Positions 14,193 through 27,399 of a DNA stretch of 64,000 bases are shown here, in pieces. The translations under genes and the position numbers were made by a program. Location of the stretch: assembly GCF_949628265.1 (NCBI RefSeq), contig NC_088787.1, positions 32,786,844 to 32,850,843 of the forward strand. Direction: 5' to 3'. Each line of letters begins with the position of its first letter. The stretch's first letter is position 1. The notes beneath the pieces are model-generated. The model ran no database searches. It saw only the letters and a list, made by a program, of their open reading frames with translations, and was not told the DNA's origin. The DNA comes from Cloeon dipterum (taxonomy: Eukaryota; Arthropoda; Insecta; Ephemeroptera; Baetidae).

Positions 14193-17100
14193 ATAAAAGC
14201 GTGAAGAAGAGTGCGGTGATTCTTTTGGGTAATTGGTAATAGCAGGTATCAAAATTGAAGATAATTGAGGCAAAATACTGAAATTTAGGATTTTTGAGTA
14301 CTCAAGATGAATTTAAATTGGCCCATAAAAAGTGATTGACGTGAAATTTCGAATTAGGACTTAAAACAACATGCATTGCGAGCGGAAAAAATCTCGGACG
14401 TGATGTGAGTCAAACCAGATGCCATGTTGGAGCCCACACAAGAGAGCATTTTGGGCCGTCTACCCGCCTCTTTGAAGCGCGCAGTGTGTGCGAATCTTTC
14501 ACGACGCAGGCGAACTCCCAGGCTTAATGTAATTAGCATGTAGCAAGATAATTGCGTTTCTCGCCGACCATCATCCGCCACGGTGTGTGCTCTTTTCCCC
14601 TGGCATCACCGCACGCTGGGCGGCTCATTTTAACAGTGTATCTGCGCGATTGGATTAAATTAAGGCGTCCAGCGCAGCCAAATTCCAGATGCCGAGTGAG
14701 CATATTAATTTCATAATCAAGCAGCACGTCGTTAAATTAATGCGCCGGCAGCAGTACACAGAGAGCTGTGGGGAAAAATTTCGAACCTTTTTACGTTTGA
14801 CTATGTATATTTCACGCTCCGAGTGAGAGTCGAAGCGGCTGCTCTGTAATTAATATTTCAATCTGGACACATTCTATTCGCTCTTGGCAGCAGCAAAACC
14901 TGATTCGAGTGTATGTTTTTATTTCTCATTTGAGATGCAGCGAATGATCTCGGTTGCTTTTCGCCCGGCGGCTGAACCGCATTATGTCCAGTGCCGGACC
15001 GGGCCCCAGTAAATTTCACGTCTTAAGTAGCTAATCGTGAAAAGCAGGAATTTTAGGGTCATTTTTTCTCCAGGGCAATAATACAGCTTGTTAGGCTTAT
15101 GAATAAGTATTTGAACTCGGCTTGTCTCTGCTTGTCGAAAAGTGGTTTCCTGTATCTTTTTATTTGCATCATTATGTCAGATTTCGTTTGCATCGACCTA
15201 GCGCACAAGTGTATGTTAATATTCCGGTTTACAGAAATAAGGTCTGAATGTGCGAATGCCGAATTAGCGGTAAGATTTGCGAAATCACATATAAAGAGCT
15301 TGGAAAGCAGCCAACTTGTGTAGCCGCAGCATTCAAAAATTCCACTAAAGTTAAACAAAAGGGTGCATTAAGGAGCAAGTTGGCAGAGCTTCTGGCGTAG
15401 AAGTGATGCATGTAACTGTTCACTGGCATTTAAAATGTGCTCCCGCTCGATCTTCTTAGGATTTTCTTGCCTATTTCAAAATTTCCTCGCGCGCACAAAT
15501 CCAACTATTTTGACGCTTTTACTCCGCAGCTTTTCTGGCCGATTCCCAAAGTTCCCGCAAACTTTCTGCTTAACAGATTTTCCGGCAGACTGCTGCATAA
15601 GTCCCCAAATATCACTTTCATCCCACTGGAGCTGAGCGGGTGCAGTCACGCTCGAAAAATTCGGCATAATTCTCCTCGATTTGCATCAAACGTTGGGCTA
15701 ATGGCAAAAGTTTCAGGGGCAAACGCGCGCCTCCTGCGTTTGATGTTCCAGAAATGAGTTGGCAAATTGCATTTGTTGTGGATCGAAATGAGATGATTTC
15801 AAAAGCAGCCAGCCTGCTGCGGGTGATGGGCCCGACAGACTAGAACTCTATAATACGCGCGCGACAGACAGCATCAGGTCTCCTCTTTTCGGCCCTCCGA
15901 CAGAGTGAGTGAAGTGAGTTTGATCGATAGCAGGCACGCACGGAGCAGCTCGATGGTATATTCGGGAGAAAAAGCAAGAATATAGGCGAGCCCCAGGGAA
16001 ATGTGCTGAAAGCCCCTCTAATACTCTCTGCGCGTGGTCAACTCGCTGGCAAATTGCAACGTGATATCGCCGAAGGTGATGGATGCACCCGTCTCCTTTT
16101 GGGACGCTCTAATATCGTTACACGAATTGATTGAAATGCCAAAAATCTCCTCTGGGGCGTGTGCACGTTACATTTGATGCCCGCGTGTGCATGATTATTA
16201 TCGAGATGGCGTCGGGGATTTGTCACGTCAAGCCCATTGTTCTCCATTTTTGGGCCAGAAAGCCGAGGTTTCCCCGATTCGCTTTCCCTCGGGATCATGT
16301 TTGATATGATCGGTTTCTAAAAAAGTGACAGATGTGGTGTCTTTCTTCGCACGATCCGAGACTCAGGGAATTTTATCAAGTTGTGTTGTGATCAGAAGTG
16401 ACGGTTTCCGACGGGATTTCTTTTCCGGAACAAGGATTATAAAAAAATCGTTATAATTGGATTGAAGAAAACAAAAGTAACGTATTTTTGTGAAAATCGT
16501 ATATTATATGGTATTTAAAAAATTCATCGAATGGCAGCAGAGACATTTCAAACATTTTATATAAAACGGAAAAATGTTTCACGGTACTTTTGACTGGGTG
16601 GTATTATATAGTTGCAGCCTTACTTCAAAATACACGAAATTCCATCAAAATATTTCATAAAAGAAGCACGATTTCATTGACATATAGCTTCAGGTAAAAA
16701 TATGCTAATACTGGGATTATCCCTTAAAAAAAGAGGGGGAACTGTATCATCGGGAGGGAAAGTATCCGAGTCCCGTGAGATTTTTTCACTATTGTTTCCA
16801 TTTTTGATTGTGCTCACCAGTAAGTACAGTACAGTCGCTATGTTTTCAACTACCAATATGATTCAAAATTTCATGCAGGCATGAATTTTAATTTTTTGCT
16901 TAGTAATGATGATGAAGGCCTGAGGGACCGAACCAGTGGCTGTCCAATACGAGAACATGCGAGATAATTTCCATTTTAAAATTTCACTCTTGTTAGCTAA
17001 CCATCCACACAGAATTACAATAAAGAGGAAGCACTCGATTGCATAGTTGCAATGCTATACAAAGTAAACAAGCATTTTCAAGTTAATGAGATCTCCCCCG

Positions 17101-17874
17101 GTGTCACTTCCATAGCAGGAAAAAGCGCTCCTTTCATCCCCATTCCAACCCAATCACGCTCTCACTTCCCTGCTCGCATTTCCGTTTCCCTGCCCTATAG
17201 CACCCTGTGAATTTTCATTTGTTTTCTTTGGCTGCCCGATTGCGATTCAGCACGCAGGGAAAATAAACTTGGTGATTTATGAGCGAGTAGGTTTTTCTCT
17301 GCTTCTTTTTATGGTATTGTTGCCTGGGCAGTGAAGCACTCCAGTGCTGCGGAACAAAGTAATGCACCATGTACCTGCCCTTTCATTCGTCCTAGCTGCC
17401 CTGCTCGTCACTTGCCAAAAAAGCCTTCCGTGTATAGCCTTGCTGATTTCGATTTTATGGCCGCCTTGCGTAATTACTGCGTGCGCTGAAGCAAGCCGAC
17501 TCGACTGACCCTTTCGGCCGAAGGAAAAAGGCTTTTTAAATGATTAACCCCATACATTTAAGTCGTGCAGCCTGATGTTTTGTGCTTTGTCAGAGCGTCG
17601 TGTGTGCTCAGTCATTGCTCACGCACACGCGAAACTCTTTTGAAACGTCGCGTCTTTTTGCGTCGGCAGTGTGTATCGATTGAGGTTAGTTCAGCATTTT
17701 TTATTTAGAGCTTCGATTCGATATAATATTTCATCAAATTAAGATCTCACAAACAGGAATACCTTCTCTTTGACATTGTGTATGTGAGAAAACCAACGAG
17801 ATAGACTATCAAAATGAATTAAAAATTACAACATTTTTATAGCTCAATACAACGGGGGCCAGATGTAAGATAAA

Positions 17875-18112
17875 ACTGGTTCGCACTGCGCAGATCCAAG
17901 ATGGCGTATGAATGTGGGGAAACAAACACTTTGGATTTCCGTACGAGTATCAAGAGTTTGTTTTAACGACCCAAAAAGACAAAATTAGTACAATTAATGC
18001 GAATTATGTCACAATATTGACGAAAACTTGGTTCTTTTCGCGCATTTTCATGTGACCGTTTTTTCGCGCCATACTCCACCGGACGCCAGATCTGCGCGTC
18101 GCACCAATCTGG
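17875..18112. repeat. Imperfect inverted repeat, possible MITE or regulatory block
   Basis: The left arm, about 17,875-17,910 (containing GGTTCGCACTGCGCAGATC), is imperfectly complementary to about 18,067-18,112 (containing GATCTGCGCGTCGCACC), with a spacer of roughly 155 bp. The left arm also contains AAGATGGCG, the core of the YY1/Pho binding motif, next to a TGCGCA palindrome. The arms diverge by small insertions, and no clear target-site duplication is seen. It may be an old inverted-repeat transposon or a compact regulatory block. Confidence 0.3.
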
Positions 18113-21100
18113 CTCAAAATTTTAACATGCTAAAGGTTTCAAAATGCTTATGGTTTACTACAAAAGATTTTTCCCTTCACCCATAAAAACAGAAACACAT
18201 TAGAAAGGAAGCAATTCGCTCGCAATTGTTTCTAATGTTTTTGTTGATGGGAGGGCGAACATCTGTCTCTAGCAATTTTTTTTTTCATTTTTTAATTAAA
18301 ACGTCCACCGTCTGCTCCTGCACTGGTCATAAGCAGCAGTGCACATGTATTGCAATTGCTTGATGTGTTTACCCAATTAATGAACGGCCCATCAACTTCT
18401 CGTTTAAATTAATTGCGGAGCACTTGTCCCTCTCTTTGCGCTCAGCATTCCCGAGCTCAGCAGCTCGTCGACACTATTATTTTTTGCCCGGCACTGACGA
18501 GCGCATTAACTTGATTAAAACAAGAAAACCGCACAGCGAGTCTGGGTGAAAATCGAGCCGTCTGTGCACACACGATTGATTGTTGAAAATCCACTCGCTT
18601 TGCAACCTGAAGTCTGGCCTCTCTTGAAAGAGGTTCAATTCCAGATTAATTACTTTAAGTGCTGTCTGCGTTTGTCAATATTTTCGCTTTAATCTGACAC
18701 TTTTTCTCATTCATTAAACAAAAAGCACCAACGTCACAAAGCGAGTCCATACATTAAAAATATTTCAAGGAATTCATATGTGAGCACAAATACGCGTTGG
18801 CCGTAATTTTGTGCTAAATTAGTCTAGAGGAAGCGATATATGTTCCCCTTGAACGCGTCCTTGTAAATATTGGGGCGGAAGGGAGAAAGAAAAATATTTT
18901 CCCATCAGATATTGTGCCTGCGAGCCGAAACAGACCCTCTTGTGGAGACAGACGGACCAATATACTGGCTTTTCCGCCAGCGCTGTGCGTCTCTCAGTAT
19001 TCAGCGCGCGTTTCGCTCTTTGGGAATGGCCTCAGAGCGAACAGAAATATGCCCACGTGGCTTGCTAAGTGCCAGCAACCGATTCTCCGCAAACACTCAC
19101 GCTTCCATTTCCACGTCTTGCATTTCCAGCCAGTAAGCCAGTTGCTATATATATGAAGTTCCGTCCTGTAATTTTATACAGCGGAATTTTAAACGCGAGA
19201 GTGCGTCCATGCGCCTACTCTCCCGTGTGCTTGCCTGTTCTCTTACTTGTTTTTGTTTGGCGCGTGATGGGAAATGCGCTCTTCGGCAGTAAAAGAGCCA
19301 GTGTGATGGCATTTTAAAAAGACTTTATCTCTGGTAAATGACTTGACTGACAAGAAATAAAGTTCCACCGCGCGGCCTTCTCACTCGCTACTGCTTTAGA
19401 TAAAAATAAGCCGCTGGTCTTGATGGACTAATTTTGGAAATGCCCGATCTAGCGCGTATCTCTGCATTCTCTCATCGCTTTTCATTTGGAATCGAGAATT
19501 AGTGTCAAACGTCCAACGCGCCGAGATATTTTTGGACCTTGTCAGCGCATACACAAAATCAGCTGTGGAGGAAGCGGTGCCCTCCAATTTATTTCATCAG
19601 GAGAAATGTGAAAACTTCCTACTACATAAGATGCAAATTTGAAAAATTATCTGGATTTTTCTACATTACATATTTTGGAAGAATTTTTCAAGCTCGATAT
19701 GACTAAATTATGCCATCGTTGGAATATGAGTATTTCTCTCTAGATGACTAATGGTCGTTTTCAGAACAAATCCAGGCTGATTGAATGAGGCCGAAACCAT
19801 TGTTCCTCTCCTTTGTATGATAATCTTCAGGGGTGTGCTGTTTTTACGAGCAAATGACTGTGCAACTTCACCACTATCTCGCCACCAGATTATATAATTT
19901 ACTTAATGGTGTTGTTATGCAGCGAAATGCATGCCCATAAAAATTCACCCTGCACCCCCATTCGTCTTTAATGGACAAACTTAGGAGCGTCTCACATAGC
20001 TCTGTAGGGGACGTTTTTGCATTCGGTTATATAGGGGAAAAACACAACCCTCGACTACTGGTCTAACCCTTAAATTATGCAGCCCATTTGGCCAAGTGCG
20101 AAATTAGCTATAGGGTTCGAAATTTCTCCACTATCATCGTCGTCGGCCCGTCCCGTGCTGTCGAGGGGGTTGCAAATGCACTCGGCAATAAATCATGCCA
20201 GCTTGACGTTTCTTGTGCCGATTGTATACAACATCGCGCGGGGAAATGCAAGGCTTTTTATTATTTTGAGTTAGCAACGCAACCGAGCAGAATTAAATAT
20301 AAGAAAGAATTCCACGCCGCTGGTAAAAATATATGACCTAGCCAAGTGTAAAGAGAAAATGGGCAGAAAAAATCGAAAGCATGGTGTAGCTCGCATTTTC
20401 ATTGTAATGAAAGAAAAAGGTTCCAAAAAACAGTTCCAATATTATTTGGCAGCGAACAAAAGGGTGGCGGCGGCAAATTTATTGATATTGCATTTTTATT
20501 GAAAAAAAGGCGTAAGCGACCTTTCACGACGGGAAGCATTCCACGCATATTGGTATATAGAGGAGTGTGGCTTATTTTCTCATCATCCCTCACTATTGTT
20601 TCCGGAATGAAATTTCTGACGCAGGCGAAAGCTATGCCACCGCCACTGTTGCAGCTAGATTGGATAGAACAATAATCAAACGCCACCACCCGCGTCAAAG
20701 GGTTGTTGAGAGCCTCTAAAGTGGCTCAAACTCGTGCCCTGCAGCCGAAGCTATAGTTGCTCTCTGACAAGAGAATTCATCAAGCACTCCTTTGCACAGA
20801 CGCATGCAGGAGAAAAGGAATTATCTACTTCCTGTGATCAAAAATCCACTCCAGCCAATTAATAAAAATCAAGATTTAATATTGAACTTCTATAGATTTA
20901 CCTTATTGGAATCCATTGTGCATATTGCTTAATTAATAATAATTTTGGACCATGAGCAATTTATTGTTTAAATTTGACTTGCTTTCTTTTTTAATATGAA
21001 GGGAAAGTAACAAAACATGGAAGTTAACAACATTAAATTTCGTGTTGCATGAAAAAACATCATTTTAATAATTTGTTGTAAGTACTCAAGTTTGGCAAGG

Positions 21101-21321
21101 TAATAATTCTCTTGTCCAATTTGGAGGCAGCAAAATGAAGAAGTCCGGGAGCCGTGTGTCTGCATGACAAGTGGCCGCCGGTTCCAATTAAACCTTTATT
21201 TGTGGCACAGAGGGCTAGCGTGGCTTGTAAAACAAGCTGAGCAACAAACTTTTATAAATTAGGTGCTAGCTGCTCGCGAGTAATAAGGCTGTTGTGTTCT
21301 CAATCCCACGAGAGGCGGAGG

Positions 21322-21340
21322 GGTTGGTTGGTTGGTTGGT
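21322..21340. repeat. (GGTT)n microsatellite
   Basis: About four and a half perfect copies of GGTT. Simple-sequence repeat with no further structure visible. Confidence 0.9.
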
Positions 21341-23154
21341 CTGTGTGCTACTGGAAAATTTATGGACACACGATTCCATTCGTGCTGCTCGCTGCTCTTG
21401 TGTATCAGCGCCGGCCGAAACGCATGCATTAAACAAAACACACGTATTTTCACGCCCAGCAAAAAATGTGCTTTTTGGCTAAGGTGCCAAAGAGGGAGAT
21501 GGGCCACCAACGCGAATTTGCGGTTGACGTTTCTTAATTGGCCACGTGATTAATGGCCGTAGGAATCGCATCGTTGCTGCGAGACTCTGGCAGAAGCAAT
21601 ATTTTCTGCCTTCAGAGGCTACTGGACTGCAAATAGAATGTATGAGAATGATGACAACCATAAATCCCAACACCATATAGCGTGAAATAGGAGCGATGCA
21701 GAATATTTAGTTCTCTCAGCAGCACGTCTGGCGTGTACATATGACGAACGTGTGTAATGAATAATCAGAATCGAGTTGCAAACTCAAGAATTACGGGCAT
21801 GCTGTTCAAATTCATGCCAATGTAAGGCTGAAATGTGATAATATATACAAAGAAAACAGTTATACGTGCTGCTCCGTTCTTTGATGGTCATATTGAAGTA
21901 ATTTTCACTTAATTTGCAGCTTTCTGGACCCAGCAGCTCGACCCGAAATTAAGTGCTAGAATGAAGCCCACTCTGAGCGGCGATAAATAAAATTAAACGC
22001 AAAATTAACAGAGCCGGCTGGCACATTTTGCGGCGGTAAAAGTAAAAAGCAATGGCCACAATTATGTCCCGGCGCCCTTGAGTTTAAAAACACAAAAAGC
22101 AGCCAAGCCCCACGCGCACACGGCCGGCCGACCGCCCGCCAGCCTGCGAGGGGAGCAACGACAACAAAACTCAAGTCGGAGAGAGAAAGAAAAGTCACTA
22201 ACTGCCGCTGTCTCTTCTTCTGCTGCTGCTTCTTGTGTGTTGCTATAAATAAAGGACAAAAGCAAGCACATACAAGCAGATAAGTATCTCTCGGTATAGC
22301 TTCATCTGAGCGAGAAAACCTGTGTGCTGTCCTATTTGACACTCAAAATTCCTAGTTGCATGTTATTTTAAGGGCCGTGAGATTACTGCAGATAAGTGCT
22401 GGGGATGCAGCAGCCGACTTGTGGAAATGAAACTTTAAACTTGACTCTCACGCAACAGCTAGAAAAATATTTTCCCATCGTCGACATCCTCCTCCTGATA
22501 ATATTCTTCGGAATGTTTGCTTAATGCTTAACGCTTCTCTGCCGGACTTAAATAAATGTACCTTTGGGGGGGAGGGGGGGTTGACATATTTTATAGGATA
22601 TATACTGCAAAATATCGAAATAAAACGCTGAAAGGTTTTAGCCAATGCGGAGTAAAATTATAGATTGGTGATTGCGTTGTTTGGTTGAAAATATTTTTAG
22701 AGCACTTAATTTGAGACAGCAATTTAATAAATATTTGTCTTTTTCTCATTAAAAAGAAGGAACTTCCAAGTACAGCTACAATTCAAATTAGTGAAAAGCC
22801 CGAGGCTCATCAGCCAGCCATCCGGTCAATTTGCATTCCTCCTGAAGGCGGGAAAATTTATCAACGGACTAACCCCTCATCCGAGGGAAATTAATTAAAG
22901 GCAATCAAGGCAGGACAAGAGAATTGCCAAACTTTTCAGACACGCATTCATTTCGTTCAATAATAAAACCAGAGAGTCGCAAGCAGCCAGGCGCGTCAGA
23001 TGAGCAAAAAGGGCCTGAAGCCTGCCGTCGATTACATGAGCGGTTGGTGCTTAATTTTAGATTAGGACGGCGAATTTGCAATTTAGCGAGCAATGTGGCT
23101 GTCGGCAGCCAGTGATCCACAAAAAGAGCCGCTCATTCACTCTCAAATAAAAGA

Positions 23155-23194
23155 CGCGCGCGCGCGTGTGTGTGTGTGTGAGAGAGAGAGAGAG
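23155..23194. repeat. Compound microsatellite (CG)n(TG)n(AG)n
   Basis: Three adjoining dinucleotide tracts, CG then TG then AG, run without interruption. Alternating purine-pyrimidine CG/TG tracts can adopt Z-DNA; the AG tract offers a GAGA-factor type site. Likely polymorphic in length. Confidence 0.9.
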
Positions 23195-25978
23195 GGAAGC
23201 AGCCAAGCTGCGGCACATTTTGGAAGGGTCGGGTGCGAACGCAATATGGAGAGTTAGTTTTTAATCAGCACTTTGACGAAGCAGGAAATGATGCTTGGCC
23301 GATGGCCAGAAGTGAGAACAAGTCGGAAACGTGCACTGGATCAGCACCGGCACCTTGCAGAGTGGCGCAACGTCCATTTAAACCGAACCAGAACCGAAAG
23401 GATTATTTATCATTGAGCTGCTTGAACCGTTGCAAAGAAGAAGATATTTTAAATTTTAATGAGAAAGAAGTAAATCAAAATTTCCTCGGGTATTTATGAT
23501 TCAATAATTTACCAAACCAATTACGTGAACTTCTTAACTTAAACGCTATAGTAATCAATCGTATTCTTAAGTAGATGGATTTTGAGAAGATTTTAGCGAG
23601 AGCGGTGGATTTGTGGATCTCCTTTAATTTATATCTCTGTGTGAAAGACAAAGGAAGTCACGCCACTGAAACAGGCGCCTTATGCCCCGACATAAGGAGC
23701 AGGCTGCAGCCAGTTCAAAGCATTTTTTTGCTCTCTCTGCAACTCTCTCTGTCCCTCACTCTGGGGCTTGTTACAACTTGAAATGTGTATGTATTCGTCT
23801 GTGCCGGTGTGGCGATATGTCTGCAGTAATTACGTCTGGCGTGCTGTAGCATAACGGCGGCCGGCGACACAGTGAATGGGAAATTAGCTCGCTGTCTGCA
23901 GATTTTGACGCTCGTTTGTCACACATGCGACGAACGGTTCTTCTAGGCGCGCTGTGAGGTCTTTTGTTTTATAAATAATCGCCATGGTTCGTCCAGAGTC
24001 GTTTTGAAATTATGGCCATTAATTATGGTGGGTCAAATGTGGCGGCCCATCAATCATTTCTAGCTCAGAATTGCCACAAAGTGTGTTGAGACCTTTCTAG
24101 ATAAAATCTGAATGATATTAATTTTGCCGCTCGTCAGTGTTTGCACTTTGTTGCGAGAATGCAAGTTCTGAATCTGATATAACGAACAGTCAAATAAATT
24201 TCCTCCAGTCCTGTATTTGCAGGAACTCGTCGGTAATAGGGAATTAGCATATTTTGATCCCACAGGCCAATTAAGTTTCAATCAAGCTGCAATCTACATA
24301 TTATTCGAATAACCTCGATCTTATCTCCACCATTCTCCTCAAAATTATCAGCATAGTAATGAGTTCGGCTCACACAAACTGACCATCATGTGAATTTAGA
24401 AGCAAAAGCGATTGCGGCGTAGACGCAGCGAGAGCGCTCTCTCGTCCTATTTGTATTAAAGCGTTGGCTGCAATAAAGGTAATGAGACATCTGTTGTGCA
24501 GGCACCGCATATTATTACGCCTTGTACAAGCAGTTTGCCCTCTTGCCAGACTGTTGAATAAATTTCAGCCACACACATGTGGGCTTGCTTGCTTAATATA
24601 TATCAAAGTACACATACGCCAAATTGCTCTGCATGTGCACCATTCCAAATAATTGTTGAGCGGCTTTAGATTGCCCAGCTGAATAAACGTTCGTTCGCCC
24701 CAGTGAATGCCGCTACAGCGTCTGCTCGTCTGCTGATCAATTAGTCGCTCGTTTTGCCAACAAGGAACATACCTCAAATTAGTGATGTCTGAATAGTTGT
24801 TGACTTTGTAAATAATTGTTCTGTTTTCCTTGACAGGCTGACAAAAATTAAAATTGGGAAAATTTCCAAAAATATTTTTGCTAGCTTAATTTTGGCCCCC
24901 AAAAATTAATATTATCGTTTATCACCCTTTGTATATCTGAGAATGACTTTAATTTTAGGTGGGAAAAAACAGACTTTCCAGCTTAAAATAAGACTTTAAT
25001 TCCCAAGTGCTGAAATTATTCTCAACAATATTATTTTTAGGTGAGATCTCTGAATACGAATGCGGTGTTATTAAGGGCTCCACGAAAGATTTCTTTCGTC
25101 AGCTTTAGTTTGATGCCGTAGACCTGGTTGTAAATATTCTCAGGAGACTCGTAAACTCATAATAAGGTTTAAAATGTTGATAATAATCACGCCATCTCGT
25201 CCATGTTTATATTCAGAACACAAGCCGAGGAAAAATAGCTGATTCACAAACCAGATATACACAGCACAATTAGCTCAATATTTCATACAACTTGTATTTC
25301 TCTACTAAGTGTAAATATTTAGCGCAAAAAATCATGGTTAATAATATTTACATCTAGAAACTTGTGATAAATGTAAATGTACATACTGTAATGCGAAACT
25401 AACTAGCATGTATCATCTATAAGACTGTGACAAAAAAACCTCTGACTCTTTCCAAGGCGCCGCCGCTTGTAAAAAGTTGTAATTTTTCCATGTTTGTACA
25501 TATATTTGTACGCTGTTGGCGTTTAATAAATAAATAAATCTATCAATAATATTTTCATTACAATTGTTTATAGATGATAAAAATGTAAATGTATCAGCAA
25601 CGACAGTTAGAAACATCTTTTTTTCAAGGAATTCACTACAGGTTGTAATAAAATTGAAGTACACATTAAAATAAACCATGTTGCAAAAATAACACAGATA
25701 ATAATTATTCCAACCACATCTCTCAATCCAAAGAAATAATGATCCACCTTATAAACAACAAAATGCACACAAATATACAGAACTGGTCATAATTGACACG
25801 TTATACCGAGTCTCTCGTCAAGAGAATAATTGGCAGTGCTATTCTCCAGACATGACTGTGCTCGAACACGAATGTCGTTATAAGTGCGAAGACCAGGTTC
25901 ACGACGGAACGGGCATGCAATCGGTACGCGAAACTGACCTTGCGTAATTCTAACTGTTCCTCTGTCCCAGGGCGAGAA

Positions 25979-25999
25979 AGAGCGAGCGAGCGAGCGAGC
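25979..25999. repeat. (GAGC)n microsatellite
   Basis: About five copies of GAGC, followed by a CpG-rich stretch with an alternating GC run near 26,035-26,043. It lies about 0.8 kb from the signal-peptide exon, on the side of its presumed intron. Confidence 0.85.
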
Positions 26000-26783
26000 G
26001 GTCGTCGTGAGCGAGGCATCCCACTTAGCTTCTCCGCGCGCGCGGTTATAACGTATGTGTATTATAGGCCTGCTGGAGAGCAGTCGGCGCGCGTAATGAG
26101 ATTTCTCAATATGCACGCCGTCAAAAGCAAGGATCGCAGCCGAGTGCCAGCTCGCAGGCACCAATCCATCAATAATCAAAAAGTTTCCCTTGGGCCGCTC
26201 GAGGGCCACTTTTTGCGCGTGTTGCAAATTTTCGTGTCAAGCGCAGGTGCTAATTTGTAACAGATGGCCGCGTGTGAATAATTGTCGCGCAGCCGCTGAT
26301 TGGTTTTTTGTTTAATCGACAATCCACACACGCGTGATCATCAACTTGAAAATCGTGAATTATGTTCTGGTGTCAAAAGATTTTTACAGCACGTAAATTT
26401 AGACCAGGACTTGTTATGAGTGTGAGATTGTTTAACCTTTGCAAAGCCAATAATAATCTGTTATCTTCCTATACAAATTAAAAATGCTGATTGCACGTCT
26501 CTGATTTCTAGCTTTACTATAATCTTGATTTGTAAACATAATTCATTTTAAAATAATTTTTGCTTTGATATATAAAACTTTATTGGCACAATGCTGTTCC
26601 CACAAAAAACAGCCACTTTACGCAAATTAATATTAGAAATGTTCCTGGGAAAATAGCTTGACGAAAGGCGTTTCATCGAGTTTTCTTTGTTTTTACCGGC
26701 GCTATACGAAAAAGCCTTTTTCCCTAGAGTTAAATCCAATTAACAAAACAACTGATAAAATATCTGCAAATAGGCGTGCTTAC

Positions 26784-26892
26784 CTGGTATCATGTCATCA
26801 AAGGTGGGCACACCGCCAAACACCTGTTCCAGACTTGCCGGGAAGAGCACGCAAAAGAGCATCACCAGGGTGTTCACCATCTTCGCATTCAT
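26784..26892 (-). CDS. First coding exon of a secreted or membrane protein (signal peptide)
   Basis: ATG at 26,892 opens 36 codons and ends with CCAG|GTAAGC, a near-consensus donor, in phase 1. The protein begins Met-Asn-Ala-Lys and has a hydrophobic core at about residues 6-20 (VNTLVMLFCVLFPAS). A plausible signal-peptidase site lies just before the Gly-Val-Pro-Thr stretch near residue 27. The exon ends Phe-Asp-Asp-Met-Ile-Pro-Gly. A lone signal-peptide exon ending in phase 1 is typical of secreted proteins and Ig-type receptors. The next exon is uncertain; the best candidate in the window is at 7,902-7,865. A 12-codon upstream ORF (26,982-26,944) may lie in the leader. I do not recognise the family. 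Confidence is for the exon, not for a function. Confidence 0.65.
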
Positions 26893-27009
26893 TTTAACTA
26901 GCCAGTCAGCGAGTCAAAGCGCAAAAGGAAACTTGGGTCCACCTCACAAAAATCCGGAGCACCACTTGTTGTCAGGCCGCATGACAATTATTGTCCTGAA
27001 GTTTGCTGC

Positions 27010-27380
27010 CGGGGAGGTCAGTTCTTGGCAGGTCACGCGCCTGAAAGGGTGAACCTGGTGGCGGGACGTGGGGTGCGCGAAATCACACCCTGCGGAGGAG
27101 CAGATGGCCGGAGAGAGAGTCGCCCATCAGAGTTGGCAAGCACACGTGAGGAGAGAGCGGCGGTGGCTGCGGACCTTGGTGCCAGACCTGCACTCGGCGC
27201 ACTGACTGGCTCGGCTCGGCGGCCAAAACACACTCACCACGCGAGTTCCTCGCTCCCGAGAGGAGAGAGAGTGAGTCGCGAGAAGAGGGGCACTCGCGCG
27301 CCCTGTGCTGCCCGCACGCGCGGCTCATTCGCACGTCTTTTCCTCGCGGTTCTGCTTCCTGAATCAGGATTCAGGAGTTG
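27010..27380 (-). promoter_or_regulatory. CpG-rich presumed promoter / 5' leader region
   Basis: This 370-bp block is markedly GC- and CpG-rich compared with both flanks and contains several GAGAGAG words. It lies just upstream, in minus-strand sense, of the signal-peptide exon, as a promoter and 5' UTR would. A minus-strand acceptor-like CCTTTCAG near 27,040 suggests the leader may itself be spliced. No TATA box was identified. Open frames through it are a by-product of high GC content. Confidence 0.4.
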
Positions 27381-27399
27381 CGCCGGTCGTTAGAAGAAA

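Larger units (their letters stand above)
7903..26783 (-). other. Long candidate intron or intergenic region
   Basis: If the exons at 26,784-26,892 and 7,865-7,902 belong together, this is an 18.9-kb intron. No recognisable exon or protein family is visible on either strand. It holds simple repeats (GGTT repeats at 21,322-21,340, a G7-A-G7 run at 22,566-22,580, a CG/TG/AG compound repeat at 23,155-23,194, GAGC repeats at 25,979-25,999), an imperfect inverted repeat at 17,875-18,112, and perfect 10-bp stem-loops at 11,133-11,160 and 14,157-14,192. Long first introns with regulatory DNA are common in developmental and neural genes, but nothing here proves that. Confidence 0.4.

Noticed and set aside
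25787..26227. 146-codon minus-strand open frame
   Set aside because: It runs through GAGC repeats and a CpG-rich patch, has no recognisable domain and no clear splice context. Explained by local GC content.
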